A DNA stretch of 39,231 nt. It comes from MA-ANB-1 sp040878225 (GTDB lineage: Bacteria; Actinomycetota; Acidimicrobiia; Spongiisociales; ZC4RG35). The position numbers and the translations under genes were made by a program. Location of the stretch: positions 1 to 39,231 of the forward strand of contig JBBDMR010000014.1 in assembly GCA_040878225.1 (NCBI GenBank), in the 5' to 3' direction. Shown here one piece after another: positions 31,662 to 39,231 of the stretch; within the stretch, counting starts at the first letter, position 1, and each line of letters opens with the position of its first letter. The notes under the pieces were generated by a model. The model was given only the letters and a program-made list of their open reading frames with translations, ran no database searches and was not told the DNA's origin.

Positions 31662-31689
31662 AAGAACCGCCCCCTCGGGGGCGGTTCTT
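31662..31689. terminator. Bidirectional terminator between the membrane protein gene and rplQ
   Basis: A stem AAGAACCGCCCC/GGGGCGGTTCTT with a CTCG loop region lies between convergent stops, with T-rich sequence on both sides (TTCTTC on the plus strand). It should end the spc/alpha ribosomal operon on the minus strand. Confidence 0.88.
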
Positions 31690-31725
31690 CTACATCCGCT
31701 CTGCTCTAGTGTCCTGACTGGCGTC

Positions 31726-32076
31726 CTAGACGAGTTCGATTATCGCTTCCTCGGTTGCGTCGCCACGACGGGGGCCGAGTTTGGTGATCCGGGTGTAACC
31801 GCCGGCCCTATCGGCATAGCGGGGAGCCACTTCGTCGAATAACTTCACCACCGCCTCACGATTGGTGATGTCCTTGAGCACCATCCTCTTGGCGTGGAGC
31901 TCACCCGACCTCGCCTTGGTGATCATCTTCTCCGCGTACGGACGCACCGCCTTGGCCTTGGAGAAGGTGGTGATCACCTTGCCGTGGATTATCAGGTCGG
32001 AGGTCAGGTTGGCCAGGATCTTCCGCTGATGCGAAGGCGACCCGCCGAGACGGGGACCTTTGCGGGGCCGTGGCAT
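31726..32076 (-). CDS. rplQ: Ribosomal protein L17
   Basis: The 116-residue L17 has MPRPRKGPRLGGSPSHQR, ILANLTSDLIIHGKVITTFSK and KLGPRRGDATEEAIIELV. Its start overlaps the rpoA stop by one base (TGATG). It is the last gene of the ribosomal series in this transcript, before a terminator. Confidence 0.98.
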   Translation of the reverse strand: MPRPRKGPRLGGSPSHQRKILANLTSDLIIHGKVITTFSKAKAVRPYAEKMITKARSGELHAKRMVLKDITNREAVVKLFDEVAPRYADRAGGYTRITKLGPRRGDATEEAIIELV

Positions 32077-33020
32077 CAGGAACCGCTTCCGGCGTCAGCC
32101 AGGCTGAGCCCGAGCTCGTCGAGCTTGGCGGCAACCTCGTCGAGGCTCTTCTGGCCGAAGTTGGTGATGTTGAGCAGGTCGTCGGAGGTGCGCTCCACCA
32201 ATTCGCCGACCGTCTTGATCTGGGCGCGACGGAGGCAGTTGCGGGGACGCTCCGAGAGGTCGAGTGCCTCAATGGGCAACTCGAGATCGGGCGAACCCGA
32301 GCTCTCGATCTGAACCTCTCCCAGTTCGAGGCCCTGGCCCTCGCCGATGTCGGCAAAGAGACCCATCAGCTCGCCGAGCGTCTTGCCCGCCGAACTAACC
32401 GCCTCGGCCGGGTCGATGGCGCCGTTGGTCTCGACATCGAGCACGAGCCGGTCGAAGTTGGTCATCTGACCGACCTGGGTGTTCTCCACGCGGTAGGAGA
32501 CCTTGCGCACAGGAGAGAAGATCGAGTCGACCGGGATCACCCCGATGGTCGCCGAGCCGCCTTTGTTAGAGTCCGCAGTGCGGTACCCGACGCCGGGGGC
32601 AACGGTCATCTCCATCTCGATACGCCCCGAGGCGCTGAGAGTCGCGATGTGGGCGTCAGGGTTTACGACCTCGACGCCGGCCGGAAGCTTGAGGTCTCCG
32701 GCGGTCACCTCACCTGCGCCCTTGGCGGACAGGTAGAGAGTCTCGGTGTCGTGGCCGTCCATGCGGATGACGATCCTCTTGATGTTGAGGATGATGTCGA
32801 CGACGTCCTCGACCACTCCAGCGATGGTGGAGAACTCGTGTTCCACCCCCTCGATCTGGATCGTGGTGATGGCTGCGCCCGGGATCCGGGAGAGCAGGGT
32901 GCGGCGAAGCGTGTTACCGAGCGTGTACCCGAAACCTGGTTCGAGCGGTTCGACGATGATCCGCGAACGGACATCGGAAATCGCTTCTTCTTCTATTTGG
33001 GGACGCTGAACGATTAACAA
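32076..33020 (-). CDS. rpoA: RNA polymerase alpha subunit
   Basis: The 314-residue alpha subunit has the assembly domain (about 1-225: EPLEPGFGYTLGNTLRRTLL, EGVEHEFSTIAGVVEDV) and the C-terminal domain (about 245-314: LDLSERPRNCLRRAQIKTVG, LLNITNFGQKSLDEV) that contacts DNA and activators. TTG at 33020 is used as start because GAGGT precedes it by six bases; no ATG or GTG is close. Confidence 0.97.
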   Translation of the reverse strand: MLIVQRPQIEEEAISDVRSRIIVEPLEPGFGYTLGNTLRRTLLSRIPGAAITTIQIEGVEHEFSTIAGVVEDVVDIILNIKRIVIRMDGHDTETLYLSAKGAGEVTAGDLKLPAGVEVVNPDAHIATLSASGRIEMEMTVAPGVGYRTADSNKGGSATIGVIPVDSIFSPVRKVSYRVENTQVGQMTNFDRLVLDVETNGAIDPAEAVSSAGKTLGELMGLFADIGEGQGLELGEVQIESSGSPDLELPIEALDLSERPRNCLRRAQIKTVGELVERTSDDLLNITNFGQKSLDEVAAKLDELGLSLADAGSGS

Positions 33021-33028
33021 GAGTTACC

Positions 33029-33634
33029 TCACTTAGAGTAGAGCTCGACGATCAACTGCTCGTTGATGGCCGTGTCTATTTGGTCCCGTCGGGGATGGTC
33101 TTTTACGACCACCTTCCGCTCACCGGAATCAACCTGCATCCAGTCGGGAACGACTCGATCCTGGGTGTCCACCGCGTGCTGGACGACAATTATGTTCTGA
33201 CTTCGCTCCTTGACGGTGACCACGTCACGGGGGCGGACCTGATACGACGGGATATCGACCTTCCTGCCATTGACGAGAAAGTGGCCGTGGTTGACGAGCT
33301 GGCGGGCCTGGGGCCTGGTGGCGGTCAGGCCGGAACGCCATACGACGTTGTCGAGGCGCTGCTCGAGCAATTGGAGGAGGTTGTCACCTGTGATCCCGGG
33401 CCGGCGAGCAGCCTCGTGGTAGTAACGCCGGAACTGACGCTCCAGGACCCCGTACATCGTGCGCAGCTTCTGCTTCTCCCGCAGCTGGATGAGGTAGTCG
33501 CTCTCCCGAATACGACCCCGGCCATGCTGGCCCGGAGGATAGGGACGGCGATCAACGGGACACTTCTTCGACTGGCACAGCGGGGTGCGGGCACGGCGGC
33601 AAGCCTTGTGGCGCGGGCCTGTGTAGCGGGCCAT
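33029..33634 (-). CDS. rpsD: Ribosomal protein S4, with altered zinc loop
   Basis: The 201-residue S4 starts MARYTGPRHKACRRARTPLC and has RRPYPPGQHG, the S4 RNA-binding domain LDNVVWRSGLTATRPQARQL and the end INEQLIVELYSK. The usual zinc ligands C-x2-C-x13-C-x4-C are here H9-x2-C12-x7-C20-x4-C25, with six residues fewer in the loop, so His may replace the first Cys. ATG 33634 overlaps the rpsK stop by one base; the open frame continues upstream but only as a shadow of rpsK. Confidence 0.97.
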   Translation of the reverse strand: MARYTGPRHKACRRARTPLCQSKKCPVDRRPYPPGQHGRGRIRESDYLIQLREKQKLRTMYGVLERQFRRYYHEAARRPGITGDNLLQLLEQRLDNVVWRSGLTATRPQARQLVNHGHFLVNGRKVDIPSYQVRPRDVVTVKERSQNIIVVQHAVDTQDRVVPDWMQVDSGERKVVVKDHPRRDQIDTAINEQLIVELYSK

Positions 33635-34029
33635 CAGCCACGCCTCCGCTTCTTGGGACGACAGCCGTTGTGGGGCAGCGGGGTCACATCTTTGATGAAG
33701 GTGACTTCCATGCCCATGTTCTGCAGGGTCCGCACCGCGGTGTCGCGGCCGGAGCCGGTGCCGCTGACGATGACGTCGAGCTTGCGAATGCCGTGCTCCC
33801 CGGCGCGGCGTGCGGCCTCTTCGGCTGCGACCTGGGCGGCATAAGGCGTCGACTTGCGCGACCCCTTGTACCCCACGGAGCCTCCCGAAGTCCACGCGAC
33901 AGAGCCGCCGTTGAGATCGGTGATGTTGATGATCGTGTTGTTGAAACTTGCTTTGATATGGGCCTGGCCGTGGGAGATGTTCTTCCTCTCACGCCGGCGT
34001 ACCCGCTTGCTACCTGGTTGAGTCGCCAC
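33634..34029 (-). CDS. rpsK: Ribosomal protein S11
   Basis: The 131-residue S11 has the typical GQAHIKASFNNTIINITDLN, GYKGSRKSTPYAAQ, and the C-terminal DVTPLPHNGCRPKKRRR. It sits nine bases after rpsM and overlaps rpsD by one base. Confidence 0.98.
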   Translation of the reverse strand: MATQPGSKRVRRRERKNISHGQAHIKASFNNTIINITDLNGGSVAWTSGGSVGYKGSRKSTPYAAQVAAEEAARRAGEHGIRKLDVIVSGTGSGRDTAVRTLQNMGMEVTFIKDVTPLPHNGCRPKKRRRG

Positions 34030-34038
34030 CGATTACTC

Positions 34039-34416
34039 CTACTTCGTGACCTTCTTCTTGCCGGCAATTGCAACGCGGCGGCCCTTTCGGGTCCGGGCGT
34101 TGGTGTGGGTGCGCTGCCCACGGACCGGGAGACCGCGACGATGGCGGATCCCCTGGTAGCTGCCGATCTCAATCTTGCGCTTGATGTTCTGCTGGACTTC
34201 ACGCCGCAGGTCACCCTCGACGTCGTAGGCAGCCTCGATGTGCCTCCGGATCCGCGCCACCTCGTCGTCAGTGAGCGACCGGATTTTGGTGTCCGGATCG
34301 ATGTCGGTCTCGGCGCAGACCTGACGGGCGCGGGTCGGCCCGATCCCATAGATATATGTCAGCCCGATCTCGAGCCGCTTGTCACGTGGGAGGTCGACTC
34401 CCGCAATTCGTGCCAC
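34039..34416 (-). CDS. rpsM: Ribosomal protein S13
   Basis: The 125-residue S13 has RIAGVDLPRDKRLEIGLTYI, a middle helical domain and the C-terminal RHRRGLPVRGQRTHTNART. It follows rpmJ by 11 bases. Confidence 0.98.
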   Translation of the reverse strand: MARIAGVDLPRDKRLEIGLTYIYGIGPTRARQVCAETDIDPDTKIRSLTDDEVARIRRHIEAAYDVEGDLRREVQQNIKRKIEIGSYQGIRHRRGLPVRGQRTHTNARTRKGRRVAIAGKKKVTK

Positions 34417-34427
34417 TTAGTGGTACC

Positions 34428-34541
34428 TCATCCTTGACGCTGTTTATGACGGGGGTTTTCGCAGATCACCCAGACGCGGCCACGGCGTCGGATGATCCGG
34501 CATTTCTCACACATTTTCTTGGTGGAAGGTCTAACTTTCAT
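34428..34541 (-). CDS. rpmJ: Ribosomal protein L36 (37 aa)
   Basis: The minus strand from 34541 reads MKVRPSTKKMCEKCRIIRRR and ends CENPRHKQRQG before TGA. This is a complete L36 of 37 residues with the zinc ligands Cys11, Cys14, Cys27 and His32. GGAG ten bases upstream is the ribosome binding site. It is the first of the rpmJ-rpsM-rpsK-rpsD-rpoA-rplQ genes. Confidence 0.97.
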   Translation of the reverse strand: MKVRPSTKKMCEKCRIIRRRGRVWVICENPRHKQRQG

Positions 34542-34708
34542 TCTGGTTACTCCAAAAAATCTCTTGTCCCGCACCGCGGTCAGCCAGGAGGACCGTCATG
34601 GCGCGAGTATCACCGGGGCACACCCCCATAGCTTTTGAGCTGATTACGGGGTTGTCCCGGACCGAATAATGCGCTCCAACCACAAAATGGGGAGGAGACC
34701 CGCAAATG
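34542..34708 (-). other. Non-coding gap where infA is usually found
   Basis: The 167 bases between map and rpmJ are too short for infA (about 219 bases) and no part of the IF-1 sequence can be read in any frame. An open frame of 74 codons overlaps rpmJ and lacks any protein signature. The gap holds the rpmJ Shine-Dalgarno and a T-rich stretch (ATTTTTTGG) before it, and may hold a promoter; no terminator is evident. Confidence 0.6.
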
Positions 34709-35503
34709 TTAGCCACGAGTGGCCGCCTCCTCAAATTCAACAGGAACCGGCTCATCCGCCGCGGTGAAGATCATCGGGCCATCCGGAGTGATCGCAACAG
34801 TGTGCTCCCAATGGGCGGAGAGACTGCCGTCGGCGGTGCGAACCGTCCAACCGTCGGGGTCGACCTTGGTGTGGCGCCTGCCGATGTTGAACATTGGCTC
34901 GATGCAGAGGGCCATGCCCTTGCGCAGCTTCATCCCGGTGCCGGGCTCGCCGTAGTTGGGGACCTGGGGCTCCTCGTGCATCTGGCGGCCGATGCCGTGG
35001 CCCACATACTCTTCAACGACGCCGTACCCGTGCTCGGCGCCGATCCGGGCGACGGCAGCACCGATGTCGCCGAGGCGGTTGCCGGCTTTGACCTGGCGAA
35101 CACCAGCCCACAACGCCTGCTCGGTGATGTCGATGAGATGCTTCGCCTCGTCGCTGATCTCCCCGATGCCGATGGTGAAGGCTGCGTCGCCGTGAAAACC
35201 CTCGTAGATCGCGCCCGCATCGACACTCAGGATGTCCCCCTGCTCGAGGCGGTATTCGGTGGGAATCCCGTGAACGATGACGTCGTTTGGCGACAGGCAA
35301 AGCGTCGCCGGGTAAGAACCGTGGTAGTTGAGGAACGACGAAGTACAGCCGTTGGCCTCGATGATCCGTGCGGAGATAGCCTCGAGGTCGAGCAGCGATG
35401 CCCCGGGGACCGCAGCCTCTCTGACTGCCTGGTGGACTTCGGCGACGGTGGCGCCGGCCTTTTCCATCTTGGCAAACTCACGACGGCTCTTGATGCTGAT
35501 CAT
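34709..35503 (-). CDS. map: Methionine aminopeptidase, type I
   Basis: The 264-residue enzyme removes the N-terminal Met from new proteins. Metal ligands lie in LSVDAGAIYEGFHGDAAFT (two Asp), GHGIGRQMHEEP (His), CIEPMF (Glu) and the late HWEHTVAIT (Glu). It starts MISIKSRREFAKMEKAGA, as in type I enzymes; ATG 35503 lies seven bases after the adk stop. The open frame extends to 35536 but within adk. Confidence 0.97.
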   Translation of the reverse strand: MISIKSRREFAKMEKAGATVAEVHQAVREAAVPGASLLDLEAISARIIEANGCTSSFLNYHGSYPATLCLSPNDVIVHGIPTEYRLEQGDILSVDAGAIYEGFHGDAAFTIGIGEISDEAKHLIDITEQALWAGVRQVKAGNRLGDIGAAVARIGAEHGYGVVEEYVGHGIGRQMHEEPQVPNYGEPGTGMKLRKGMALCIEPMFNIGRRHTKVDPDGWTVRTADGSLSAHWEHTVAITPDGPMIFTAADEPVPVEFEEAATRG

Positions 35504-35510
35504 CAGGTGA

Positions 35511-36080
35511 TCACGCCTCGGTTGGAGCTGCGACACCGAGCTTGTCGAGGATCCGCTCGGTCACCTCGTCGAGGTCTCCGATGCCGTCGGCCGTGACCAC
35601 CAGGCCGCGTTCCTCATAGGTCTCGAGCAGCGGCGCGGTCTGGTCGAGGTAGATCTGGAATCTGGTCCGGATCGTCTCCTCGGTGTCATCGGCGCGCCCG
35701 CGGGCGAGCAGCCGGTCTACCAGCGCCTGCTCTTCGACGTCGAAAACCACCACATGGTCGAGCCCGTTCTCGCCGAGGAGGCCGTCGAGGGCCTCGACCT
35801 GAGCGGCGGTCCGGGGAAAGCCGTCGAGGATGTACCCCTCGGCTGCATCATCCAGTTCGAGACGCCCCTCGAGCATCGCCACCGTTATCGCGTCGGGAAC
35901 GTAGTCGCCGCGCTTCATGATCTCATCGACCTGCCGGCCGAGATCGGTTCCGGTGGAGACGTGGTGGCGGAACATGTCGCCGGTAGAGATGTGAGGGATG
36001 CCCAGCCTGTCGGCGATCCTGTCGGCCTGGGTGCCCTTCCCGGCTCCAGGAGGCCCGATGAACAGGAGCCGCATCGTCAC
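35511..36080 (-). CDS. adk: Adenylate kinase
   Basis: The 189-residue enzyme interconverts AMP, ATP and ADP. It has the P-loop GPPGAGKGTQ, HISTGDMFR, the lid-side DGFPRTAAQ, and a short lid without zinc cysteines, which makes it the short form common in actinobacteria. GTG 36080 overlaps the secY stop as GTGA and has AAGGA eight bases upstream; ATG 36074 is a second option. Confidence 0.97.
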   Translation of the reverse strand: MTMRLLFIGPPGAGKGTQADRIADRLGIPHISTGDMFRHHVSTGTDLGRQVDEIMKRGDYVPDAITVAMLEGRLELDDAAEGYILDGFPRTAAQVEALDGLLGENGLDHVVVFDVEEQALVDRLLARGRADDTEETIRTRFQIYLDQTAPLLETYEERGLVVTADGIGDLDEVTERILDKLGVAAPTEA

Positions 36081-37390
36081 GTCAGGATTCCTTCGTAGTT
36101 ACGCATCGTCAGCTGTGACTCGATCTGCTTCATGGTCTCGAGGGCGACACCGACCACGATCAGGATCGACACACCGGAGAAGGCGATGGCGATGCCCCAG
36201 ACCGCACCGGCGATTGCCGGCAGGATCGAGATGATCCCGAGGAATATCGAGCCGGGAAGCGTGATCCGGTTCAAGATGAACCCGAGATACTTCGCCGTCT
36301 GCCGTCCGGGACGGACGCCGGGGACGAATCCACCCTGGCGCTGAATCATCTCCGCCTGCTTTTCCGGGTCGAACTGGATGGCTGTGTAGAAGTAGGTGAA
36401 GAAGATGACCAGGGCAAAGAGGATGAGGATGTACCACCAGCTCACACCCTGGGCCCCACCACCGAGGTTCTGGTCGATCCATCGGTATGTCGCCTGGACC
36501 CACGCCGCGTCCGAGGGAATGGCAGTGATGATCAGCGATGGGATCAGCAGCACCGAGGTGGCGAAGATGACCGGGATCACGCCCGCGGTGTTCACCTTCA
36601 ACGGGATGTAAGTCGACTGGCCGCCCATGACCCGCCGTCCCCGCACCCGCTTGGCGAACTGGATGGGGATCCTGCGCTGGCCCTGGTCGACAAAGATGAT
36701 CGCCACGATCATCGCTGCGAACACAAGCATGATGAAGATGAAGCGGCCGGTGAATCCGACTGCAGCGGTCTGGCCCCAGATCTGGCCGAAGATGAAGGGG
36801 AACTGGCTGAGGATGGAGACGAAGATGATCAGCGACATCCCGTTGCCAACCCCGCGTTGCGTGATCAGCTCACCGAGCCACATAACCATGGCAGTACCTG
36901 CGGTCATGGTGATCACGATGAGAATCACCCGTGCCGGGGTGTAATTGGGGATCAGGTCGATCCCATTGGTGAACCGTCCGGAGTGGAAAAGGAACGTGAA
37001 ACCGGTCGACTGGATCAACGCCAGGACGACCGTCACGTAACGGGTCCATTGAGTGATTACCTTTCGGCCTGACTCGCCCTCGTCCTGGAGCGCCTGCAGT
37101 TTGGGGATGACCACCGTCAACAGCTGCATCATGATCGATGCGGTGATGTAGGGGATGATTCCCAGGGCGAACACAGAGAACTGTTCGAGAGCGCCGCCGG
37201 AGAACAGGTTGAGCAATCCGTAGATGCCCCCAGCCTGTTGCTGCGATTGGAACAGGGAGACGGCGTCGAGGTCGATCCCCGGCACCGGGATGGTGGCGCC
37301 AAGTCGGTAGACGGCGAACATTGCGAGGGTGAAGAGGATCTTCGCCCGCAAGTCCGGGATCTTGAACATGTTTCTGTATATGGAGAGCAT
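36077..37390 (-). CDS. secY: Protein translocase channel subunit SecY
   Basis: The 437-residue integral membrane protein is the protein-conducting channel for Sec export. It has the expected ten membrane segments, with signature regions TLAMFAVYRLGATIPVPGID, GVGNGMSLIIFVSI and GGFVPGVRPGRQTAKYL. It exports the proteases and lipoproteins of the window. It follows rplO by 33 bases and is coupled to adk. Confidence 0.98.
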   Translation of the reverse strand: MLSIYRNMFKIPDLRAKILFTLAMFAVYRLGATIPVPGIDLDAVSLFQSQQQAGGIYGLLNLFSGGALEQFSVFALGIIPYITASIMMQLLTVVIPKLQALQDEGESGRKVITQWTRYVTVVLALIQSTGFTFLFHSGRFTNGIDLIPNYTPARVILIVITMTAGTAMVMWLGELITQRGVGNGMSLIIFVSILSQFPFIFGQIWGQTAAVGFTGRFIFIMLVFAAMIVAIIFVDQGQRRIPIQFAKRVRGRRVMGGQSTYIPLKVNTAGVIPVIFATSVLLIPSLIITAIPSDAAWVQATYRWIDQNLGGGAQGVSWWYILILFALVIFFTYFYTAIQFDPEKQAEMIQRQGGFVPGVRPGRQTAKYLGFILNRITLPGSIFLGIISILPAIAGAVWGIAIAFSGVSILIVVGVALETMKQIESQLTMRNYEGILT

Positions 37391-37423
37391 TCAGGTCCTA
37401 GGAGTCTGTTGAATACGTCGGGT

Positions 37424-37879
37424 TCAGAGAACCTCGACTGTGCCGCCGGCCTTTTCGATCTTCTCTTTCGCTGCCGCGCTGAACGCATGCGCCTTCACGG
37501 TCAATGCCCTGTCGAGTTCGCCCTCGGCGAGCACCTTGACCAGGCCGCGATGGCGGATCAGGCCCTTGTCCCGCAGGGTCTCCGGGGTCACTTCACTACC
37601 CGCCTCGAAGTCGACGAAGGAAGTCAGGTTGACCACCGCGTAAGCCACTTTGTTGGGATTGGCGAAGCCGCGGAGCTTGGGAAGACGCATCGCCAATGGC
37701 GTCTGGCCACCCTCGAAACCGGGGCGCAGCGAGTTGCGGGCCTTGAGGCCCTTGGTGCCACGGCCCGCGGTCTTGCCGCGGCGGCCACCCTCACCACGTC
37801 CGACCCGGATCTTCTTTTTCTTCGAGCCGGGGGCCGGAGCGAGGTTGTGCAGTTTCAGCTGCTCTTTTTTCTCAGTCAT
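37424..37879 (-). CDS. rplO: Ribosomal protein L15
   Basis: The 151-residue L15 has the Gly/Arg-rich N-terminus KIRVGRGEGGRRGKTAGRGT, RPGFEGGQTPLAMRLPKLRG, and a C-terminus with AEGELDRALTVKAHAFSAAA. Confidence 0.98.
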   Translation of the reverse strand: MTEKKEQLKLHNLAPAPGSKKKKIRVGRGEGGRRGKTAGRGTKGLKARNSLRPGFEGGQTPLAMRLPKLRGFANPNKVAYAVVNLTSFVDFEAGSEVTPETLRDKGLIRHRGLVKVLAEGELDRALTVKAHAFSAAAKEKIEKAGGTVEVL

Positions 37880-37908
37880 AAGTAACTCACTAAATCGTTG
37901 TTCTCGCG

Positions 37909-38106
37909 TCAGTTCTCGTCGACGTCGACGAGGTGGCGGACCTTTTCCAGCATCCCGCGCAAGCTTGGAGTGTCATTGTGGACCGCCGACTGCCTTATCT
38001 TGCGCAAACCCAGCGACTCCACTGTCGCCCGATTCTTCGGCTTCTGGCCGATCAGAGACTTTCTCAGTGTGACGGTGACCGTCTTGGTCTTGGCTTTGGC
38101 CATCAT
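37909..38106 (-). CDS. rpmD: Ribosomal protein L30
   Basis: The 65-residue L30 has VTVTLRKSLIGQKPKNRATV, LGLRKIRQSAVHNDTPSLRG and MLEKVRHLV, all typical. Two ATGs in a row (38106, 38103) overlap the rpsE stop; either may start translation. rpmD is absent from some bacterial lineages but present here. Confidence 0.97.
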   Translation of the reverse strand: MMAKAKTKTVTVTLRKSLIGQKPKNRATVESLGLRKIRQSAVHNDTPSLRGMLEKVRHLVDVDEN

Positions 38107-38678
38107 TCACCAGCCTTGGAGTGCGCCCGCAACGACTCGGTCGAGCGGTAGGCATTGAGTAGCCCGGGAGGGACGATGTCCTCGGCCTTCTTGCCCCGCA
38201 AGCGGGCGACATCGTCGGGGCGACGCTGACCGGTCAGTGCGTTCATCGCAGCCTTGGCCACGTTGAGATGGGTCGGCGATCCGAGCGACTTGGCGAGAGC
38301 ATCCTTGACACCCGCAGCCTCGAGGATCTGCCTGACCGCCCCACCGGCGATGACACCGGTTCCGGGTGCGGCCGGCTTGATCAGCACCCGAGAAGCGCCG
38401 TGCTCACCGATCTGCTGATGGACCACCGTCTGGCCGGCCATGGGGATCTCGACCATGTCGCGGCGCGCGATCTCCATGCCTTTCTGGATGGCAGCGGGGA
38501 CTTCTTTGGCCTTACCGTATCCGACGCCGACCTTGCCGTTACCGTCGCCGACGACAACCAGCGCGGTGAAGCTGAAGCGACGCCCACCCTGGACCACCTT
38601 GGACACCCGGTTGATCTGGATCACCCGCTCGTCGAACTGACTCTGTTGTTGATCGTCTCGTCGATTTTGCTGGGCCAT
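38103..38678 (-). CDS. rpsE: Ribosomal protein S5
   Basis: The 191-residue S5 has the double-stranded RNA-binding region VVQGGRRFSFTALVVVGDGN and GYGKAKEVPAAIQKGME, and the second domain with GVIAGGAVRQILEAAGVKD. N- and C-terminal tails are longer than in E. coli, as in other actinobacteria. The ATG overlaps the rplR stop by one base (TAATG). Confidence 0.98.
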   Translation of the reverse strand: MAQQNRRDDQQQSQFDERVIQINRVSKVVQGGRRFSFTALVVVGDGNGKVGVGYGKAKEVPAAIQKGMEIARRDMVEIPMAGQTVVHQQIGEHGASRVLIKPAAPGTGVIAGGAVRQILEAAGVKDALAKSLGSPTHLNVAKAAMNALTGQRRPDDVARLRGKKAEDIVPPGLLNAYRSTESLRAHSKAGE

Positions 38679-39034
38679 TAAAACTCCAATCCGGATTCGC
38701 GGGCGGCTTCGGCGAGGGCCTTGATCTTGCCGTGGTATTTGTATCCGCCCCGGTCGAAGACCACGGAGGTCACGCCTGCCTCTTTGGCGCGGTCACCCAG
38801 GAGCTTGCCGACCTTGGCAGCTGTCTCCTCGGTGAGGGTTGCGGTGCGCAGGTCCTTCTCCTGTGACGAAGCTGAGGCAACTGTGTGCCCGGCAACGTCG
38901 TCGATGACCTGGACATAGATGTATCGGTTGCTCCGGTAGACCGCCATGCGGGGCCGCTCAGCCGTCCCCGACACGTGCTTGCGCACCCGGAAATGGCGGC
39001 GTCTGCGGGAATCAGTGCGACTGGCGCCCATCAC
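38678..39034 (-). CDS. rplR: Ribosomal protein L18
   Basis: The 118-residue L18 binds 5S rRNA and shows RRHFRVRKHVSGTAERPRMA, VYRSNRYIYVQVIDD and FDRGGYKYHGKIKALAEAAR. GTG 39034 overlaps the rplF stop as GTGA; ATG 39031 is the alternative start. Confidence 0.98.
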   Translation of the reverse strand: MMGASRTDSRRRRHFRVRKHVSGTAERPRMAVYRSNRYIYVQVIDDVAGHTVASASSQEKDLRTATLTEETAAKVGKLLGDRAKEAGVTSVVFDRGGYKYHGKIKALAEAARESGLEF

Positions 39035-39231
39035 TTACCTGCCTTTCCGGCCTTGCGGCGGACATGCTCGCCCCGGTACCTGATCCCCTTGCCCTTGTAG
39101 GGCTCGGGGGGGCGGACCTTGCGGATGTCGGCGGCGACCTGACCCACCATCTCTTTGTCGATGCCGGATACGATGATCTTGGTGGGCTCGGGAACGTCGA
39201 ATGTGATCCCTTCGGGGGCCTCGACATTCAC
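39031..39231 (-). CDS. rplF: Ribosomal protein L6, C-terminal part (cut by window edge)
   Basis: The last 66 codons of rplF are present. Residues IIVSGIDKEMVGQVAADIRK and PYKGKGIRYRGEHVRRKAGK are the conserved second L6 domain and tail. The N-terminal half lies beyond the window. Confidence 0.95.
   Translation of the reverse strand: MNVEAPEGITFDVPEPTKIIVSGIDKEMVGQVAADIRKVRPPEPYKGKGIRYRGEHVRRKAGKAGK

Noticed and set aside
33635..33895. Longer rpsD start with 87 more residues
   Set aside because: The extension is the out-of-frame shadow of rpsK; S4 proteins start at MARYTG.
34531..34755. 74-codon minus-strand open frame between map and rpmJ as a possible small gene in the infA place
   Set aside because: It overlaps both map and rpmJ, has no IF-1 or other signature, and no ribosome binding site fits.

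Overview
The window is a high-GC bacterial chromosome segment that most resembles an actinobacterium. The evidence is an F420-dependent luciferase-like oxidoreductase, frequent GTG and TTG starts, candidate leaderless starts with a TANNNT hexamer six bases before the codon, and the gene order rpmJ-rpsM-rpsK-rpsD-rpoA-rplQ, then truA-rplM-rpsI-glmM-glmS-acpS-nnrD-alr-tsaE-tsaB-rimI-tsaD, then groES-groEL. Threonine-rich, TTTTTT-type linkers in a surface protein suggest an uncultured Acidimicrobiia-like lineage; that placement is inference.

Left part (1-13.6 kb), mixed strands: the start of tuf (EF-Tu) preceded by a tRNA-Tyr/tRNA-Thr/tRNA-Met operon with unusual hairpins in its spacer; htpX; then a symmetrical block of four secretion genes, in which two large divergent subtilisin-family (S8) proteases are each convergent with a small lipoprotein, and the lipoproteins look like distant relatives of each other. 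Next come a COG1565/MidA-type methyltransferase divergent from an F420-type oxidoreductase, and a sensor histidine kinase translationally coupled to a secreted, membrane-anchored protein that carries a natural (GGGGS)3 linker. No response regulator is present.

Middle part (13.7-27.8 kb), almost all minus strand: groES-groEL under two CIRCE elements; a glycosyltransferase coupled to tsaD; the t6A tRNA-modification genes tsaE-tsaB-tsaD with rimI; an S58 (DmpA-like) self-processing hydrolase; alr and nnrD; acpS; glmS and glmM; rpsI and rplM. Between glmM and glmS lies a clear glmS self-cleaving ribozyme. glmM and glmS together supply glucosamine phosphates for peptidoglycan and alr supplies D-alanine, so this stretch joins cell-wall precursor supply to translation quality control.

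Right part (27.9-39.2 kb), minus strand: truA, a Yip1-like membrane protein, coaA, then two plus-strand genes (plsC-like acyltransferase and a membrane protein) that interrupt the series, followed by the 3' half of the spc/alpha ribosomal operon (rplF, rplR, rpsE, rpmD, rplO, secY, adk, map, rpmJ, rpsM, rpsK, rpsD, rpoA, rplQ). infA, usually between map and rpmJ, is missing from its place, and ribosomal protein S4 has a shortened, altered zinc loop.

The strongest items for a second look are the glmS ribozyme with a possible overlapping terminator, the alternative-pairing hairpins upstream of tuf, the protease/lipoprotein block, and a 33-bp duplication at the alr/S58 junction. I did not find a mobile element, CRISPR array or clear defence system.
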